From positions 199,375 to 263,374 of the forward strand of contig JAFGGD010000034.1 of assembly GCA_016930695.1 (NCBI GenBank): 64,000 bases of DNA, given 5' to 3'. Shown here one piece after another: positions 47,762 to 56,551 of the stretch; within the stretch, counting starts at the first letter, position 1; each line of letters starts with the position of its first letter. The notes under the pieces are model-generated. The model was not told the origin of the DNA and did no database searches. It saw only the letters and a list, made by a program, of their open reading frames with translations. Source of the DNA: Candidatus Eisenbacteria bacterium (GTDB lineage Bacteria > Orphanbacterota > Orphanbacteria > Orphanbacterales > Orphanbacteraceae). The position numbers were made by a program, and so were the translations under genes.

Positions 47762-49663
47762 CTATCGGATGACGGCGATCTTGCCGGTGCGCGTCTCGCC
47801 GCCGGCGTGGAGCACGTAAAGATAAAGCCCGGATGCCGCTTCCTCGCCGGAGTCGTTCCTCCCGTCCCATTCTGCGTAAAGCGTGCCGTCCGTCTCGATG
47901 ACGATCTCCCCCTCGGACGGATCGAGGACGCGGACGCGCGATCCGAGGATGTCGAATATTCTAACCCGGACCGTCGAGGGATCGGGGGAGGAACCGCCGC
48001 CGCGGAAGGCGACCGTCACCGTCCCCGTCTCGCCGGGACGGAAGGGGTTGGGATAGACGATCGGCTCGCCGGATTGAATCGTCGGCGGTTCGATATCGAA
48101 GGTGACCACCGTGCCGCTCTTCACGATGTCCGTGACCGACACACCGCTGTAGGCGCCGCCGTAGAGCGCCGTGTTCGGGTCCGTCTCCGGCGTCCAATCC
48201 CGCCCGCCGCCGACAGGCCAGAAGTCCTCCTCCTCGCCCAGGTTCTCCGTGCCGATCTCGCCGGTGTACCCGCCGTCCGCCTCCACCACGTTCACCAGCC
48301 GCTGCCGGTAATCGTCGGGGTCGTTGCCGCTCCGCCTCTCGTCCACGTGCCAGACGAGAAGTCCGCCGCCGGGAAGATTCCTGTCGAAGCCGACGGCGCT
48401 TCGGTTCTCGAGGAGGAAGTACTCCCCCTCGGCGCCCGGGATCTTCCACTCCGTCCCGTTCGGGTTGGCGAGAAGGCGGATGAGCGAGCCGCCGCGCGCG
48501 ATCGCATCCAAGCGGATCGACTCGACCTCCGCCGGCCCGCCCCGGTCGTAACCATCCTCTTCGATCCAGCCGAGCCATACCTTGAAGAAGGGGCAGATGT
48601 GGGCGGGCGTGGAGCCGCGCGGCTCGCCGCCGGATGCGTTCGCCGGGAGGAGGGAGCCGGCGTCCATCAGGCAGTAGTAGCCGACGCTCGACTCCTGCAC
48701 CGTGCCGCTCGATCCCGAATAGGTCCGGTAGAGGTCGGGGAGCCCGAGGATGTGGCCGTACTCGTGGGCGTAGACGCCGATCTGCCCGATCTCCGGATCC
48801 AGGTTGTAGGGGCCGATCCAGACTCCGTCCGCCTCGGTGGCGCCGATCCGTGAGAGGAGATAGGGATCGCTCATGTCCGATTTGTGCGACCAGATCGCGT
48901 CCGCGCCGAGGAGCGGGTCGAACGATCCCTCTGCGCCCGTGCCGGCGTGGATCACCACGAGGGCGTCCACGATGCCGTCGTCGTCCCCCGAAGAAGGAAT
49001 CCCGTCCGGGCCGTCGTTGTCGAAGAGGGAGAAGTCCACGCCCGCCGCGTCCGCCAGCTCCACCGCCTCCCGCACGATCCCCCAGACGTTGGTCGGGTAG
49101 GGCTCGGCGTCGAAAGCCTCGGCGTTCGTGTCGAAGCCGTGGTCGTCCGCGGTTCCCGGAGTCAAGTCGCCGTTCACGTAGTAATGGTACGAGCGCGAAG
49201 AACGGAGCCACACCGTCACGTCGCCGCGCGGCGCGAACCGTCCGCCCGAGACTTCCGCGTAGTAATCGGCCATCGTTTCGTCGCCGTTCGCCGTGGTTTG
49301 GAAGAAGGTCTTTCGATAGGAGGCGGGGGTGTGCACGTTCCGGAAAGCCTGCTGGTCCTCCCAGTCCAGGAGAATCACCAGCGTGGCGAGTGAGTCGGGC
49401 GCCTCTTCCACCGGCCTCTCGGCGAGGGCGGGTGCGAAACCGGCCGCGCCGACCTCCGCCCGTCCCGCCCGCTTCCCCGCCGAAGGATCCGCCTCCATCA
49501 CCGCTTCGTGCAGGTAGAGACAGGAGACCGGAATGGGGCGAGGAATTGCCGGATCCCCGGAAGAGCCCGCGGGGGAGGCGGCGAGAAGGATGGGAATGAG
49601 CGCGGCGAAGCAGGCCCGCGCGGGGGCGGCGAATGGGGCGCCTCGTCTTTTCCTTGTCGTCAT
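47762..49663 (-). CDS. Secreted M6-type metalloprotease with FlgD-like C-terminal domain
   Basis: A 633-residue protein with a signal peptide (ACFAALIPILLAASPAGS). The immune-inhibitor-A-like M6 domain carries zinc motif HEYGH (300-304) in VYAHEYGHILGLPDLY, with the typical upstream TMADYYAEVSGGRF and downstream GYYCLMDAGS. From about residue 540 comes a FlgD-like Ig domain (VYPNPFRPGETGTVTVAF, ASGLYLYVLHAGG) as in the convergent neighbour. ATG at 49663 is preceded by GGGAGGATC. The frame remains open upstream, but the signal peptide fixes the start. It likely degrades extracellular protein. Confidence 0.87.
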   Translation of the reverse strand: MTTRKRRGAPFAAPARACFAALIPILLAASPAGSSGDPAIPRPIPVSCLYLHEAVMEADPSAGKRAGRAEVGAAGFAPALAERPVEEAPDSLATLVILLDWEDQQAFRNVHTPASYRKTFFQTTANGDETMADYYAEVSGGRFAPRGDVTVWLRSSRSYHYYVNGDLTPGTADDHGFDTNAEAFDAEPYPTNVWGIVREAVELADAAGVDFSLFDNDGPDGIPSSGDDDGIVDALVVIHAGTGAEGSFDPLLGADAIWSHKSDMSDPYLLSRIGATEADGVWIGPYNLDPEIGQIGVYAHEYGHILGLPDLYRTYSGSSGTVQESSVGYYCLMDAGSLLPANASGGEPRGSTPAHICPFFKVWLGWIEEDGYDRGGPAEVESIRLDAIARGGSLIRLLANPNGTEWKIPGAEGEYFLLENRSAVGFDRNLPGGGLLVWHVDERRSGNDPDDYRQRLVNVVEADGGYTGEIGTENLGEEEDFWPVGGGRDWTPETDPNTALYGGAYSGVSVTDIVKSGTVVTFDIEPPTIQSGEPIVYPNPFRPGETGTVTVAFRGGGSSPDPSTVRVRIFDILGSRVRVLDPSEGEIVIETDGTLYAEWDGRNDSGEEAASGLYLYVLHAGGETRTGKIAVIR

Positions 49664-49876
49664 GATCCTCCCAACCTTCCGCGGGGTTCGGCCCAGGATA
49701 CTCCGGCGGAGCGGCCCGGCGCAAGCCGCCGCCGGCCCGCGCGGCCCGGCCGGGTCACGCCCCCGCCGCTCTCTTCTTACTATATATAACCAAGAAAGGG
49801 CGTCCGTCCGCCGTTGACCCCCTTTTCCGGCGCGTGCTAACTTCACGGGGGTTCGATCGACGAAAATGGAGGAACG
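49664..49876. other. Divergent intergenic region, M6 protease / heptose kinase
   Basis: This 213-base gap separates divergently transcribed genes and should hold both promoters. The rightward one is visible (see 49814). An AT-rich TACTATATATAACC patch at about 49779-49792 could be the leftward -10 region, but no matching -35 was found. Confidence 0.5.
49814..49843 (+). promoter_or_regulatory. Sigma-70 promoter for the heptose operon
   Basis: TTGACC (49814-49819), an 18-base spacer and TAACTT (49838-49843) precede the heptose kinase ATG by 33 bases. This is a reasonable promoter with a slightly long spacer. Confidence 0.65.
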
Positions 49877-50872
49877 ATGACCGAAGCGATCCGGAACGTG
49901 GAGAGGATCCGGGAGAGGATCCGCCGTTTCCAAGGAAAACGCTTTCTGGTGGTCGGCGACGTGATGCTCGACCGCTACGTCTACGGCGACGTCTCCCGCA
50001 TCTCCCCCGAGGCGCCGGTTCCGGTGGTGCGGGTCCTCCGCCAGGAGGAGCGGCTCGGCGGCGCGGCGAACGTGGCGAACAACCTCCTCGCCCTCGGCGC
50101 CGAGGCGACCATCTGCGGCGTCACGGGCGACGACGAGGACGGCGAGGTGCTTCGCTGGGCTTTCAGCGAAAACGGCCTCGACCCGTCGGCGCTCGTCACG
50201 GCGGCGGGACGCCCCACCACGCGCAAGACGCGCATCATCGGCAACCACCAGCAGGTGGTCCGGATCGACACCGAGACGGACGAGCCGGTGGAGGACGCCG
50301 CCGGCGAGGGGGTCGCCGCCGCGATTCGCGAGAGGATCGACGGTGTGGACGGCGTGATCCTCTCCGACTACGGCAAGGGGGTGGTGACGGAGAAGATCAT
50401 CCGTCTCGTCGTCGGCCTCTCCGGCGCGCGCGGGAACATCTTCGTCGACCCCAAGGTGAAGCACTTCTCCAACTATCGGGGCGTCTCACTCGTCACGCCG
50501 AACGCGTCGGAGGCGGGGATGGCGGCGGGGGAGAAGATCGTCGACGAGGCGAGCCTCCTTCGAGTGGGAAAGCGTCTCTTGAACATGCTCCCCGGGACGT
50601 CGCTCCTCATTACCCGCGGCGAAAAGGGAATGAGCCTCTTCGAACCGGCGGGGCGGATCACCCACATCCCCACGGTGGCGCGCGCGGTCTACGACGTGAC
50701 CGGCGCCGGCGACACGGTGATCTCCGTCTTCGCCGTGGCCGTCGCGGCCGGCGCGGACAAAAGGGAGGCGGCGATCATCGCCAACCACGCCGCCGGCGAG
50801 GTGATCATGCAGCCCGGCGCGGCGGTGATCACCGCGGAGCGTCTTCTGGAGTTGTTCGAGGAGGAGGAGTGA
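49877..50872 (+). CDS. hldA: D-glycero-beta-D-manno-heptose 7-phosphate kinase (RfaE domain I type)
   Basis: A 331-residue PfkB-fold kinase that makes heptose 1,7-bisphosphate in ADP-heptose synthesis. It has the RfaE opening KRFLVVGDVMLDRYVYGDVS, then SPEAPVPVV, GGAANVANNL, VDPKVKHFSNYRG, NASEA and the catalytic DVTGAGDTVIS. In E. coli this and the next activity are fused in HldE; here they are separate genes overlapping by a few bases. It supports a heptose-containing LPS core. Confidence 0.92.
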   Translation: MTEAIRNVERIRERIRRFQGKRFLVVGDVMLDRYVYGDVSRISPEAPVPVVRVLRQEERLGGAANVANNLLALGAEATICGVTGDDEDGEVLRWAFSENGLDPSALVTAAGRPTTRKTRIIGNHQQVVRIDTETDEPVEDAAGEGVAAAIRERIDGVDGVILSDYGKGVVTEKIIRLVVGLSGARGNIFVDPKVKHFSNYRGVSLVTPNASEAGMAAGEKIVDEASLLRVGKRLLNMLPGTSLLITRGEKGMSLFEPAGRITHIPTVARAVYDVTGAGDTVISVFAVAVAAGADKREAAIIANHAAGEVIMQPGAAVITAERLLELFEEEE

Positions 50873-50877
50873 CGGCC

Positions 50878-51357
50878 GTGGGGCGCGTGATCGGCGAAGA
50901 GGAACTGCTCCGGGAGCGGGAAGAGCTCCGGTGCCGCGGCGAGAAGGTCGTCTTCACCAACGGCTGCTTCGACGTTCTCCACGCGGGGCATCTGGATGTG
51001 CTCCGGAGCGCCCGCGCCGAGGGGGACTTCCTGGTGGTCGGCCTGAACGGCGATGATTCGGTCCGCCGCCTGAAAGGGGAGGGGAGGCCGCTCGTCGGTC
51101 AGGAAGAGCGCGCGGAGCTTCTCGCCGCCCTGGAACCGGTCGATCGCGTGGTCCTTTTCCACGAGGAGACTCCCGCCCGGATCATCGAAAAACTGCTCCC
51201 CGACGTGCTCGTGAAAGGGGGCGATTACGGCCCCGATACGATCGTCGGCGCCGAGACGGTCCGCCACTCGGGCGGGCGCGTGGTGATCGTCCCCCTCCGG
51301 GAAGGGCTCTCCACTCGCGGCCTCATCGCTCTCATCCTGGAGCGCTACGGAGATTGA
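50878..51357 (+). CDS. D-glycero-beta-D-manno-heptose 1-phosphate adenylyltransferase (RfaE domain II type)
   Basis: A 159-residue cytidylyltransferase-fold enzyme. It has TNGCFDVLHAGHLDVL with the nucleotidyl transfer motif HAGH, then VGLNGDDSVRRLKGEGRP and the late VKGGDY and GLSTRGLI. It would attach AMP to heptose 1-phosphate. GTG 50878 is preferred because GAGGAGGAG lies about nine bases upstream; GTG 50869 overlaps the kinase stop but sits too close to that site. Confidence 0.9.
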   Translation: MGRVIGEEELLREREELRCRGEKVVFTNGCFDVLHAGHLDVLRSARAEGDFLVVGLNGDDSVRRLKGEGRPLVGQEERAELLAALEPVDRVVLFHEETPARIIEKLLPDVLVKGGDYGPDTIVGAETVRHSGGRVVIVPLREGLSTRGLIALILERYGD

Positions 51358-51358
51358 C

Positions 51359-52537
51359 ATGCCCGTTTTCCATCGCGGTGCGCGCCGCCGCCTCATTCCG
51401 CGGGCGCTCCTTCTCCTCGCGCTGATCCTCTGGGGGATCAACCTCGGCGTCGTGGCCGGCGACCGGCCCAGGCGCCCTGCCGCGGGCGGCCCGCTCGGCC
51501 CGGAACGGGAGTGGGTGGGGGCGGTGCACGTGCACACCCGTCACTCCGACGGCGGAGGGACGGTGGACGAAGTGGCCCGCGCCGCCGCCGCCGCGGGGCT
51601 CGACTTCGTTCTCGTCAGCGACCACAACACGCTCGACGGGATGGAGGAGGCGGGCTACCGCCACGGCGTGCTCGTGGTGGTCGCCACGGAGCAGTCCCTT
51701 CCGGAGGGACATCTTGTTGTGGCCGGCGTGAAGGAGGCGCTTCGCGACCCGGCGGAGAGAACCGCCGCCGCCGCGCGCGCCGCCGGCGGTTTCAGCTGGA
51801 TCGCGCATCCCTTCGGAAGACCCTCCTGGAAGGGGCCGGTCCCGGAAGCGGTTTCCGGCATCGAGATCGTGAACGCCGACTCGGAGTGGCGGGACGAGTC
51901 CCCGCTCAAGCTCCTCTCCTCGCTCGTCGCGCTTCCCGTTTTTCCCCAAGCCCCCTGGAACCGTCTCGTGGATCGGCCCGACAAGAACCTCGCCCTCTTC
52001 GACAGCCTCTCCCTGGAGCGGCCGGCCTTCTTCGTCGGCGCCGTGGACGCCCACGCCCGCATCCGTCTGGACAAGAAAGGGCGTTTCGCGATCCCCTTCC
52101 CTTCCTACGAGACCCTCTTCCGGGGGATTCGCACCCACGCCCTCCTGACCGCCGTCCCCCAGGGGGACGGTCCGGGAGACACGCGGCTGCTTCTGTACGC
52201 GATCCTTAATGGACGAAGCTTCGTCGGCTACGACGGGTTCGGCGAAAGCAGGGGCTTCCGTTTCGCCGCCCGCCGCGGCGACTACGCCGTCGGCCCGGGG
52301 GAGCGTCTCGTCGCCTCGAACCACGCCCGCCTCGAAGTGGAACTCCCCCTTCCCGGGCGCGCGCGGATCCGGATCTACAAGAACGGCGCGCTCTGGAAAG
52401 AGGGGGAGGGACCGGGAATGGACGTCGAGGCTGGTCCGGGGATCTACCGCGTCGAGGTGGACCAACTCCGCCGCTCCGCCCGCCCCTGGATCCTCACCAA
52501 CCCGATCCGCATCGAGTCTCCCGTCGCCGCCGGCTGA
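51359..52537 (+). CDS. Membrane-anchored PHP-domain protein
   Basis: A 392-residue protein with one N-terminal membrane helix (RALLLLALILWGINLGVVAG), so the PHP domain would be periplasmic. Metal ligands are visible in VGAVHVHTRHSDGGG and VSDHNTLDG, plus WIAHPFG and FFVGAVDAHA. The last 100 residues form a beta-sandwich-like domain. It starts one base after the nucleotidyltransferase stop. It may be a phosphatase related to envelope sugars, but the substrate is unknown. Confidence 0.8.
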   Translation: MPVFHRGARRRLIPRALLLLALILWGINLGVVAGDRPRRPAAGGPLGPEREWVGAVHVHTRHSDGGGTVDEVARAAAAAGLDFVLVSDHNTLDGMEEAGYRHGVLVVVATEQSLPEGHLVVAGVKEALRDPAERTAAAARAAGGFSWIAHPFGRPSWKGPVPEAVSGIEIVNADSEWRDESPLKLLSSLVALPVFPQAPWNRLVDRPDKNLALFDSLSLERPAFFVGAVDAHARIRLDKKGRFAIPFPSYETLFRGIRTHALLTAVPQGDGPGDTRLLLYAILNGRSFVGYDGFGESRGFRFAARRGDYAVGPGERLVASNHARLEVELPLPGRARIRIYKNGALWKEGEGPGMDVEAGPGIYRVEVDQLRRSARPWILTNPIRIESPVAAG

Positions 52538-52570
52538 TCCGGCCGCGTCCGCGCGCCTCCCCTTTCCGGC

Positions 52571-52599
52571 TTGAGCGTACGCCCGCGAATCCCTACAAT
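52571..52599 (+). promoter_or_regulatory. Sigma-70 promoter for the cDPG-synthetase-like/sucCD operon
   Basis: TTGAGC (52571-52576), a 17-base spacer and TACAAT (52594-52599) lie about 90 bases before the next ATG. Both hexamers are close to consensus. Confidence 0.7.
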
Positions 52600-52690
52600 A
52601 GAGAGTCTTCCTGAAAGGGGCCCAGGCCTCATCGGTTCGGCCTCAGCCGGTCCCAGGTGGAAACAGAACCGAACAAGGATGGGAACGCTG

Positions 52691-54082
52691 ATGAAGAAGA
52701 AGCGCGTATTGATCATGGGCGCGGCGGGACGTGATTTTCACGTGTTCAACACGCTGTTCCGGAACGACGAAAGCACCGAGGTGGTCGCCTTCACCGCCAC
52801 CCAAATCCCCGACATCCACGGCCGCGCCTATCCTCTGGAGCTCGCCGGACCGCTCTACGAGAAGCCGATCCCGATCTTTCCGGAGGAGCAGGCCCTCGAG
52901 CTGATCCACGAGCTGAAGGTGGACGAGGTGATCTTCGCGTACAGCGACGTCCCCTACGATTACGTGATGAGCCACGCCGCGGCGGTGCTCGCCGCCGGTC
53001 CCGATTTCCGCCTGGTGGGAGTGAAGGAGACGGCGCTGAAGAGTTCCAAGCCGGTGGTGTCGATCTGCGCCGGCCGAACCGGTTCCGGGAAGAGCCAGAC
53101 GACGCGCCGGGTGGTGGAGATCCTCCAGTCCTTGGGCGCCAAGGTGGCGGTGGCGCGCCACCCCATGCCCTACGGCGACCTGGCGAAGCAGGCGGTGCAA
53201 CGCTTCCGCACCTTCAAGGACCTGGAGAAGCATCAGTGCACCATCGAGGAGCGCGAGGAGTACGAGCCGCACATCCAGCGGAAGACGACCCTCTTCGCCG
53301 GCGTCGACTACGAGGCGATCCTTCGGGAGATGGAGAAGGAAGCGGACGTCGTGGTCTGGGACGGCGGCAACAACGATCTCCCCTTCTTCCGGCCGGACCT
53401 GGCGATCACCGTGGTCGACCCGCACCGCCCCGGCGACGAGATGAGCTACCACCCCGGCGAGGCGAACGTGCGCATGTCCGACGTTGTGGTGATCAACAAG
53501 ATCGACACCGCCGAGTCGGACGACATCGAGGAGGTCCGCCAGAACGTGTTCGGCGCGAACCCGGACGCGATCATCGTCGACGCCGCTTCGCCGATCTCGG
53601 TGGACAAACCGGAGCTGATCCGGGGCAAGCAGGTCCTGGTGATCGAGGACGGCCCGACCCTCACGCACGGCGAGATGGAGTACGGCGCAGGAATGGTGGC
53701 CGCGGTGAAGTACGGCGCCGACGGCGTCATCGATCCGCGCCCCTTCGCCAAGGGGACCATCGCGCAGACCTTCGACAAATACCCGGACACCGGTCCGGTC
53801 CTTCCCGCCATGGGCTACGGTGATAAACAGATCAAGGATCTGGAGAAGACGGTGAAGGCTTCCAAGGCGGAGCTGGTGGTGATCGGCACCCCCATCGATC
53901 TTCGCCGCGTGATCGACTTCCCCATGCCGGCGGTGCGGGTCAGCTACGATCTTCAGGAGATCGGCCACCCGACCCTGCAGGAGATCCTCGAGAAGTTCTG
54001 GAAGAAGCACGGCAGGAAGGGGAAGGGCGCCGGTAGGTCATCCAAGTCCAAAGCGAAGACCAAGACCAAAGCCCGGAAGTAG
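52691..54082 (+). CDS. Cyclic 2,3-diphosphoglycerate synthetase-like P-loop protein
   Basis: A 463-residue protein. The N-terminal about 115 residues are Rossmann-like ([18 protein letters not shown]). A P-loop domain follows with GRTGSGKS (128-135), [14 protein letters not shown] and [11 protein letters not shown]. This arrangement matches proteins annotated as cyclic 2,3-diphosphoglycerate synthetase, a thermophilic archaeal enzyme with many bacterial homologues of unproven function. The last about 25 residues are almost only Lys, Arg, Gly and Ser. ATG 52691 is taken; ATG 52679 adds four residues. It lies seven bases before sucC. Confidence 0.75.
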   Translation: MKKKRVLIMGAAGRDFHVFNTLFRNDESTEVVAFTATQIPDIHGRAYPLELAGPLYEKPIPIFPEEQALELIHELKVDEVIFAYSDVPYDYVMSHAAAVLAAGPDFRLVGVKETALKSSKPVVSICAGRTGSGKSQTTRRVVEILQSLGAKVAVARHPMPYGDLAKQAVQRFRTFKDLEKHQCTIEEREEYEPHIQRKTTLFAGVDYEAILREMEKEADVVVWDGGNNDLPFFRPDLAITVVDPHRPGDEMSYHPGEANVRMSDVVVINKIDTAESDDIEEVRQNVFGANPDAIIVDAASPISVDKPELIRGKQVLVIEDGPTLTHGEMEYGAGMVAAVKYGADGVIDPRPFAKGTIAQTFDKYPDTGPVLPAMGYGDKQIKDLEKTVKASKAELVVIGTPIDLRRVIDFPMPAVRVSYDLQEIGHPTLQEILEKFWKKHGRKGKGAGRSSKSKAKTKTKARK

Positions 54083-54088
54083 GCGCCG

Positions 54089-55234
54089 ATGAAGATTCAC
54101 GAGTATCAGGCGCAGGAAATCTTTCGAACCCACGGGATCCCCGTGCCGGGGGGGCGGGTCGCCGCCTCCCCGGCCGAAGCCCGGGCGATCGCCGAAGAGG
54201 TGGGCGTCCCGGTGATGATCAAGGCGCAGGTGCACGTGGGCGGCCGCGGCAAGGCGGGGGGCATTCGGCGCGCCGACTCCATCGAGGACGCGGAGCGCGT
54301 CGCCGGCGAGATCCTCGGAATGGAGATCAAGGGGCTCACGGTCCGGAAGGTGTTCGTCACCCGCGCGGTGAGGATCGCCTCCGAGGCGTACGTGGGCGTT
54401 CTCCTGGACCGGGAGAAGAAGCGGCTCACTTTCCTGGTGAGCCGGGCCGGCGGCGTCGACATCGAGGAGACCGCGCGGACCGACCCGGACAAAATCGCGC
54501 GGCTCACGGTGGACCCCACGGTGGGGCTCCGGAGCTATCACGCGAGGACCCTCGCGTCGGCGCTCTACGACGACCCGGCGAAAATCAAAGCGGCGGCGGC
54601 GGTGATTCGCAACCTCTACGCCGCCTTCCACGCCGTGGACGCGTCCCTCGCCGAGATCAATCCCCTCATCACCACCGAGGAGGGGGAGGTTCTCGCGCTG
54701 GACGCCAAGATCAACATCGACGACAGCGCGCTCTTCCGCCGGAAGGAGATCGAGGCGCTCCGGGATCCCGAGGCGGACCCGCCCGCCGAGATCGCCGCCC
54801 GCGAGGCGGGCCTCTCCTACGTGGCGTTGGAGGGGACGATCGGCTGTTTGGTGAACGGCGCGGGTCTCGCCATGGCGACCATGGACGTGATCCAGCACTA
54901 CGGCGGCGAGCCGGCCAACTTCCTCGATATCGGCGGCAGCTCGAACCCCGGGAAGGTCGAGGCCGCGCTCCGCATCCTCACCGCCGACGACAAGGTGAAG
55001 GCGATCCTCTTCAATATTTTCGGCGGGATCACGCGGTGCGACGACGTGGCGCTCGGACTGAAAAGCGCCTTCGAGAAGCGGCCCGTGAACGTGCCGGTGG
55101 TGATCCGCCTGACCGGAACCAACGAGGATCGGGCGAAGGAGATCCTCCGGGAGGCGGGGTACGACACCCTCACCTCCATGGACGAAGCGGTGCGGGCGGT
55201 GGTGGCGGCCGCGAAGGGGGGGGAGGGACGATGA
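54089..55234 (+). CDS. sucC: Succinyl-CoA synthetase beta subunit
   Basis: A 381-residue ATP-grasp subunit. It begins [22 protein letters not shown] and has [52 protein letters not shown] and [11 protein letters not shown], all typical. With SucD it interconverts succinyl-CoA and succinate with ATP or GTP formation. It overlaps sucD by four bases. Confidence 0.96.
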   Translation: MKIHEYQAQEIFRTHGIPVPGGRVAASPAEARAIAEEVGVPVMIKAQVHVGGRGKAGGIRRADSIEDAERVAGEILGMEIKGLTVRKVFVTRAVRIASEAYVGVLLDREKKRLTFLVSRAGGVDIEETARTDPDKIARLTVDPTVGLRSYHARTLASALYDDPAKIKAAAAVIRNLYAAFHAVDASLAEINPLITTEEGEVLALDAKINIDDSALFRRKEIEALRDPEADPPAEIAAREAGLSYVALEGTIGCLVNGAGLAMATMDVIQHYGGEPANFLDIGGSSNPGKVEAALRILTADDKVKAILFNIFGGITRCDDVALGLKSAFEKRPVNVPVVIRLTGTNEDRAKEILREAGYDTLTSMDEAVRAVVAAAKGGEGR

Positions 55235-56112
55235 GCATCCTGATCGATGAGAAAACCCGGCTGGTGGTTCAGGGGATCACCGGGCGGGACGGTTCGTTCC
55301 ACACCCGGCAGATGATCGACTACGGCACCCGCGTCGTCGCCGGCGTCACCCCCGGCAAAGGGGGAACGGAGTCGGACGGCGTCCCGGTCTTCGACTCTGT
55401 GCGCGGAGCGGTGGAAAAAACCGGCGCGAACGTGTCGGTCATTTTCGTCCCCCCGGCCTTCGCCACGGATGCGCTCTACGAGGCGATCGAGAGCGGCGTC
55501 GCCCTGGTGGTCTGCATCACCGAGGGGGTGCCGGCGCTCGACATGATCGGCGTTTACGACGCGGCGCGGCGGAGCGGCGTCCGCCTGATCGGACCGAACT
55601 GCCCCGGCCTCATCTCGCCCGGCAAGGCGAAGGTGGGGATCCTCCCCGGCTCGATCCATAAAAAGGGGACGGTGGGGGTGGTCTCCCGGAGCGGCACGCT
55701 GACCTACGAGATCGTGGCGAACCTGACCGCCCACGATGTCGGCCAGTCCACCTGCATCGGCATCGGCGGCGACCCGGTCGTGGGCTCCAACTACATGGAC
55801 CTGCTCCCCCTCTTCAACGAGGACCCCGGGACGGAGGGGATCGTGCTGATCGGCGAGATCGGCGGGACCGAGGAGGAGCGGGCGGCGGAGTACATCGCTT
55901 CGGAGGTGAAGAAACCGGTGGCGGCCTTCATCGCCGGGCGGACCGCACCGCCGGGGAAGCGGATGGGGCACGCGGGGGCGATCATCAGCGGCGGCACCGG
56001 TACGGCGGAGGAGAAGACCGCCGCGCTGGAGAAGGCGGGAATTCCGGTGGCGCGCGTCCCCTCCGAGATCGGCGGGCTGATGGCGGAGGCGCTGAAAGGG
56101 GGCGGGCGTTGA
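55231..56112 (+). CDS. sucD: Succinyl-CoA synthetase alpha subunit
   Basis: A 293-residue CoA-binding subunit. It has the [12 protein letters not shown] start, [27 protein letters not shown] and the active-site phosphohistidine loop [21 protein letters not shown] 55231 overlaps the sucC stop (ATGA). It is followed directly by ndk, which would equilibrate ATP/GTP produced by this enzyme. Confidence 0.96.
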   Translation: MSILIDEKTRLVVQGITGRDGSFHTRQMIDYGTRVVAGVTPGKGGTESDGVPVFDSVRGAVEKTGANVSVIFVPPAFATDALYEAIESGVALVVCITEGVPALDMIGVYDAARRSGVRLIGPNCPGLISPGKAKVGILPGSIHKKGTVGVVSRSGTLTYEIVANLTAHDVGQSTCIGIGGDPVVGSNYMDLLPLFNEDPGTEGIVLIGEIGGTEEERAAEYIASEVKKPVAAFIAGRTAPPGKRMGHAGAIISGGTGTAEEKTAALEKAGIPVARVPSEIGGLMAEALKGGGR

Positions 56113-56525
56113 GCGACCGAACCCTTCTCATGGTGAAACCGGACGCGACGGAGAGAAACCTGGCCGGAGAGATCCTCCGGCGCGTCACCGAAGCGGGTTT
56201 TCGGCTCGTGGCGGTCCGTTCGCTCCGTCTCCGACGCGAGGAGGCGGAGGCGTTCTACGCGGTCCATCGAGGGAAGCCGTTCTACGAGGGGCTCGTTCAA
56301 TACATCGTCTCCGGCGACGTGATGCCGGCGGTGTTGGAGAAGGAGAACGCCGTCGCGGCGCTCCGCGAGTTCATCGGCCCCACCGACCCGTCCGCCGCCG
56401 AGGACGGAACGATCCGCGCCGACTTCGGTCTCGACGTGCGCCGGAACGCGGTGCACGCCTCGGACGCGCCGGAGACGGCGGCCAGGGAGATCGGCTTCTT
56501 TTTCGCCGCCCGGGAGTTGGTCTGA
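56109..56525 (+). CDS. ndk: Nucleoside diphosphate kinase
   Basis: A 138-residue enzyme that exchanges gamma-phosphates between NTPs and NDPs. Motifs are [13 protein letters not shown] near the start and NAVHASDA with active-site H116. TTG 56109 overlaps the sucD stop by four bases and gives the expected length. The sucC-sucD-ndk order is common. Confidence 0.95.
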   Translation: MSDRTLLMVKPDATERNLAGEILRRVTEAGFRLVAVRSLRLRREEAEAFYAVHRGKPFYEGLVQYIVSGDVMPAVLEKENAVAALREFIGPTDPSAAEDGTIRADFGLDVRRNAVHASDAPETAAREIGFFFAARELV

Positions 56526-56551
56526 GCGGCCGCGTCCCGAAGGGGGGAGGG

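Noticed and set aside
47498-48853. Plus-strand open frame of 451 codons across DUF3467 and the M6 protease
   Set aside because: The minus strand carries clear DUF3467 and HEYGH protease motifs; this frame has none.
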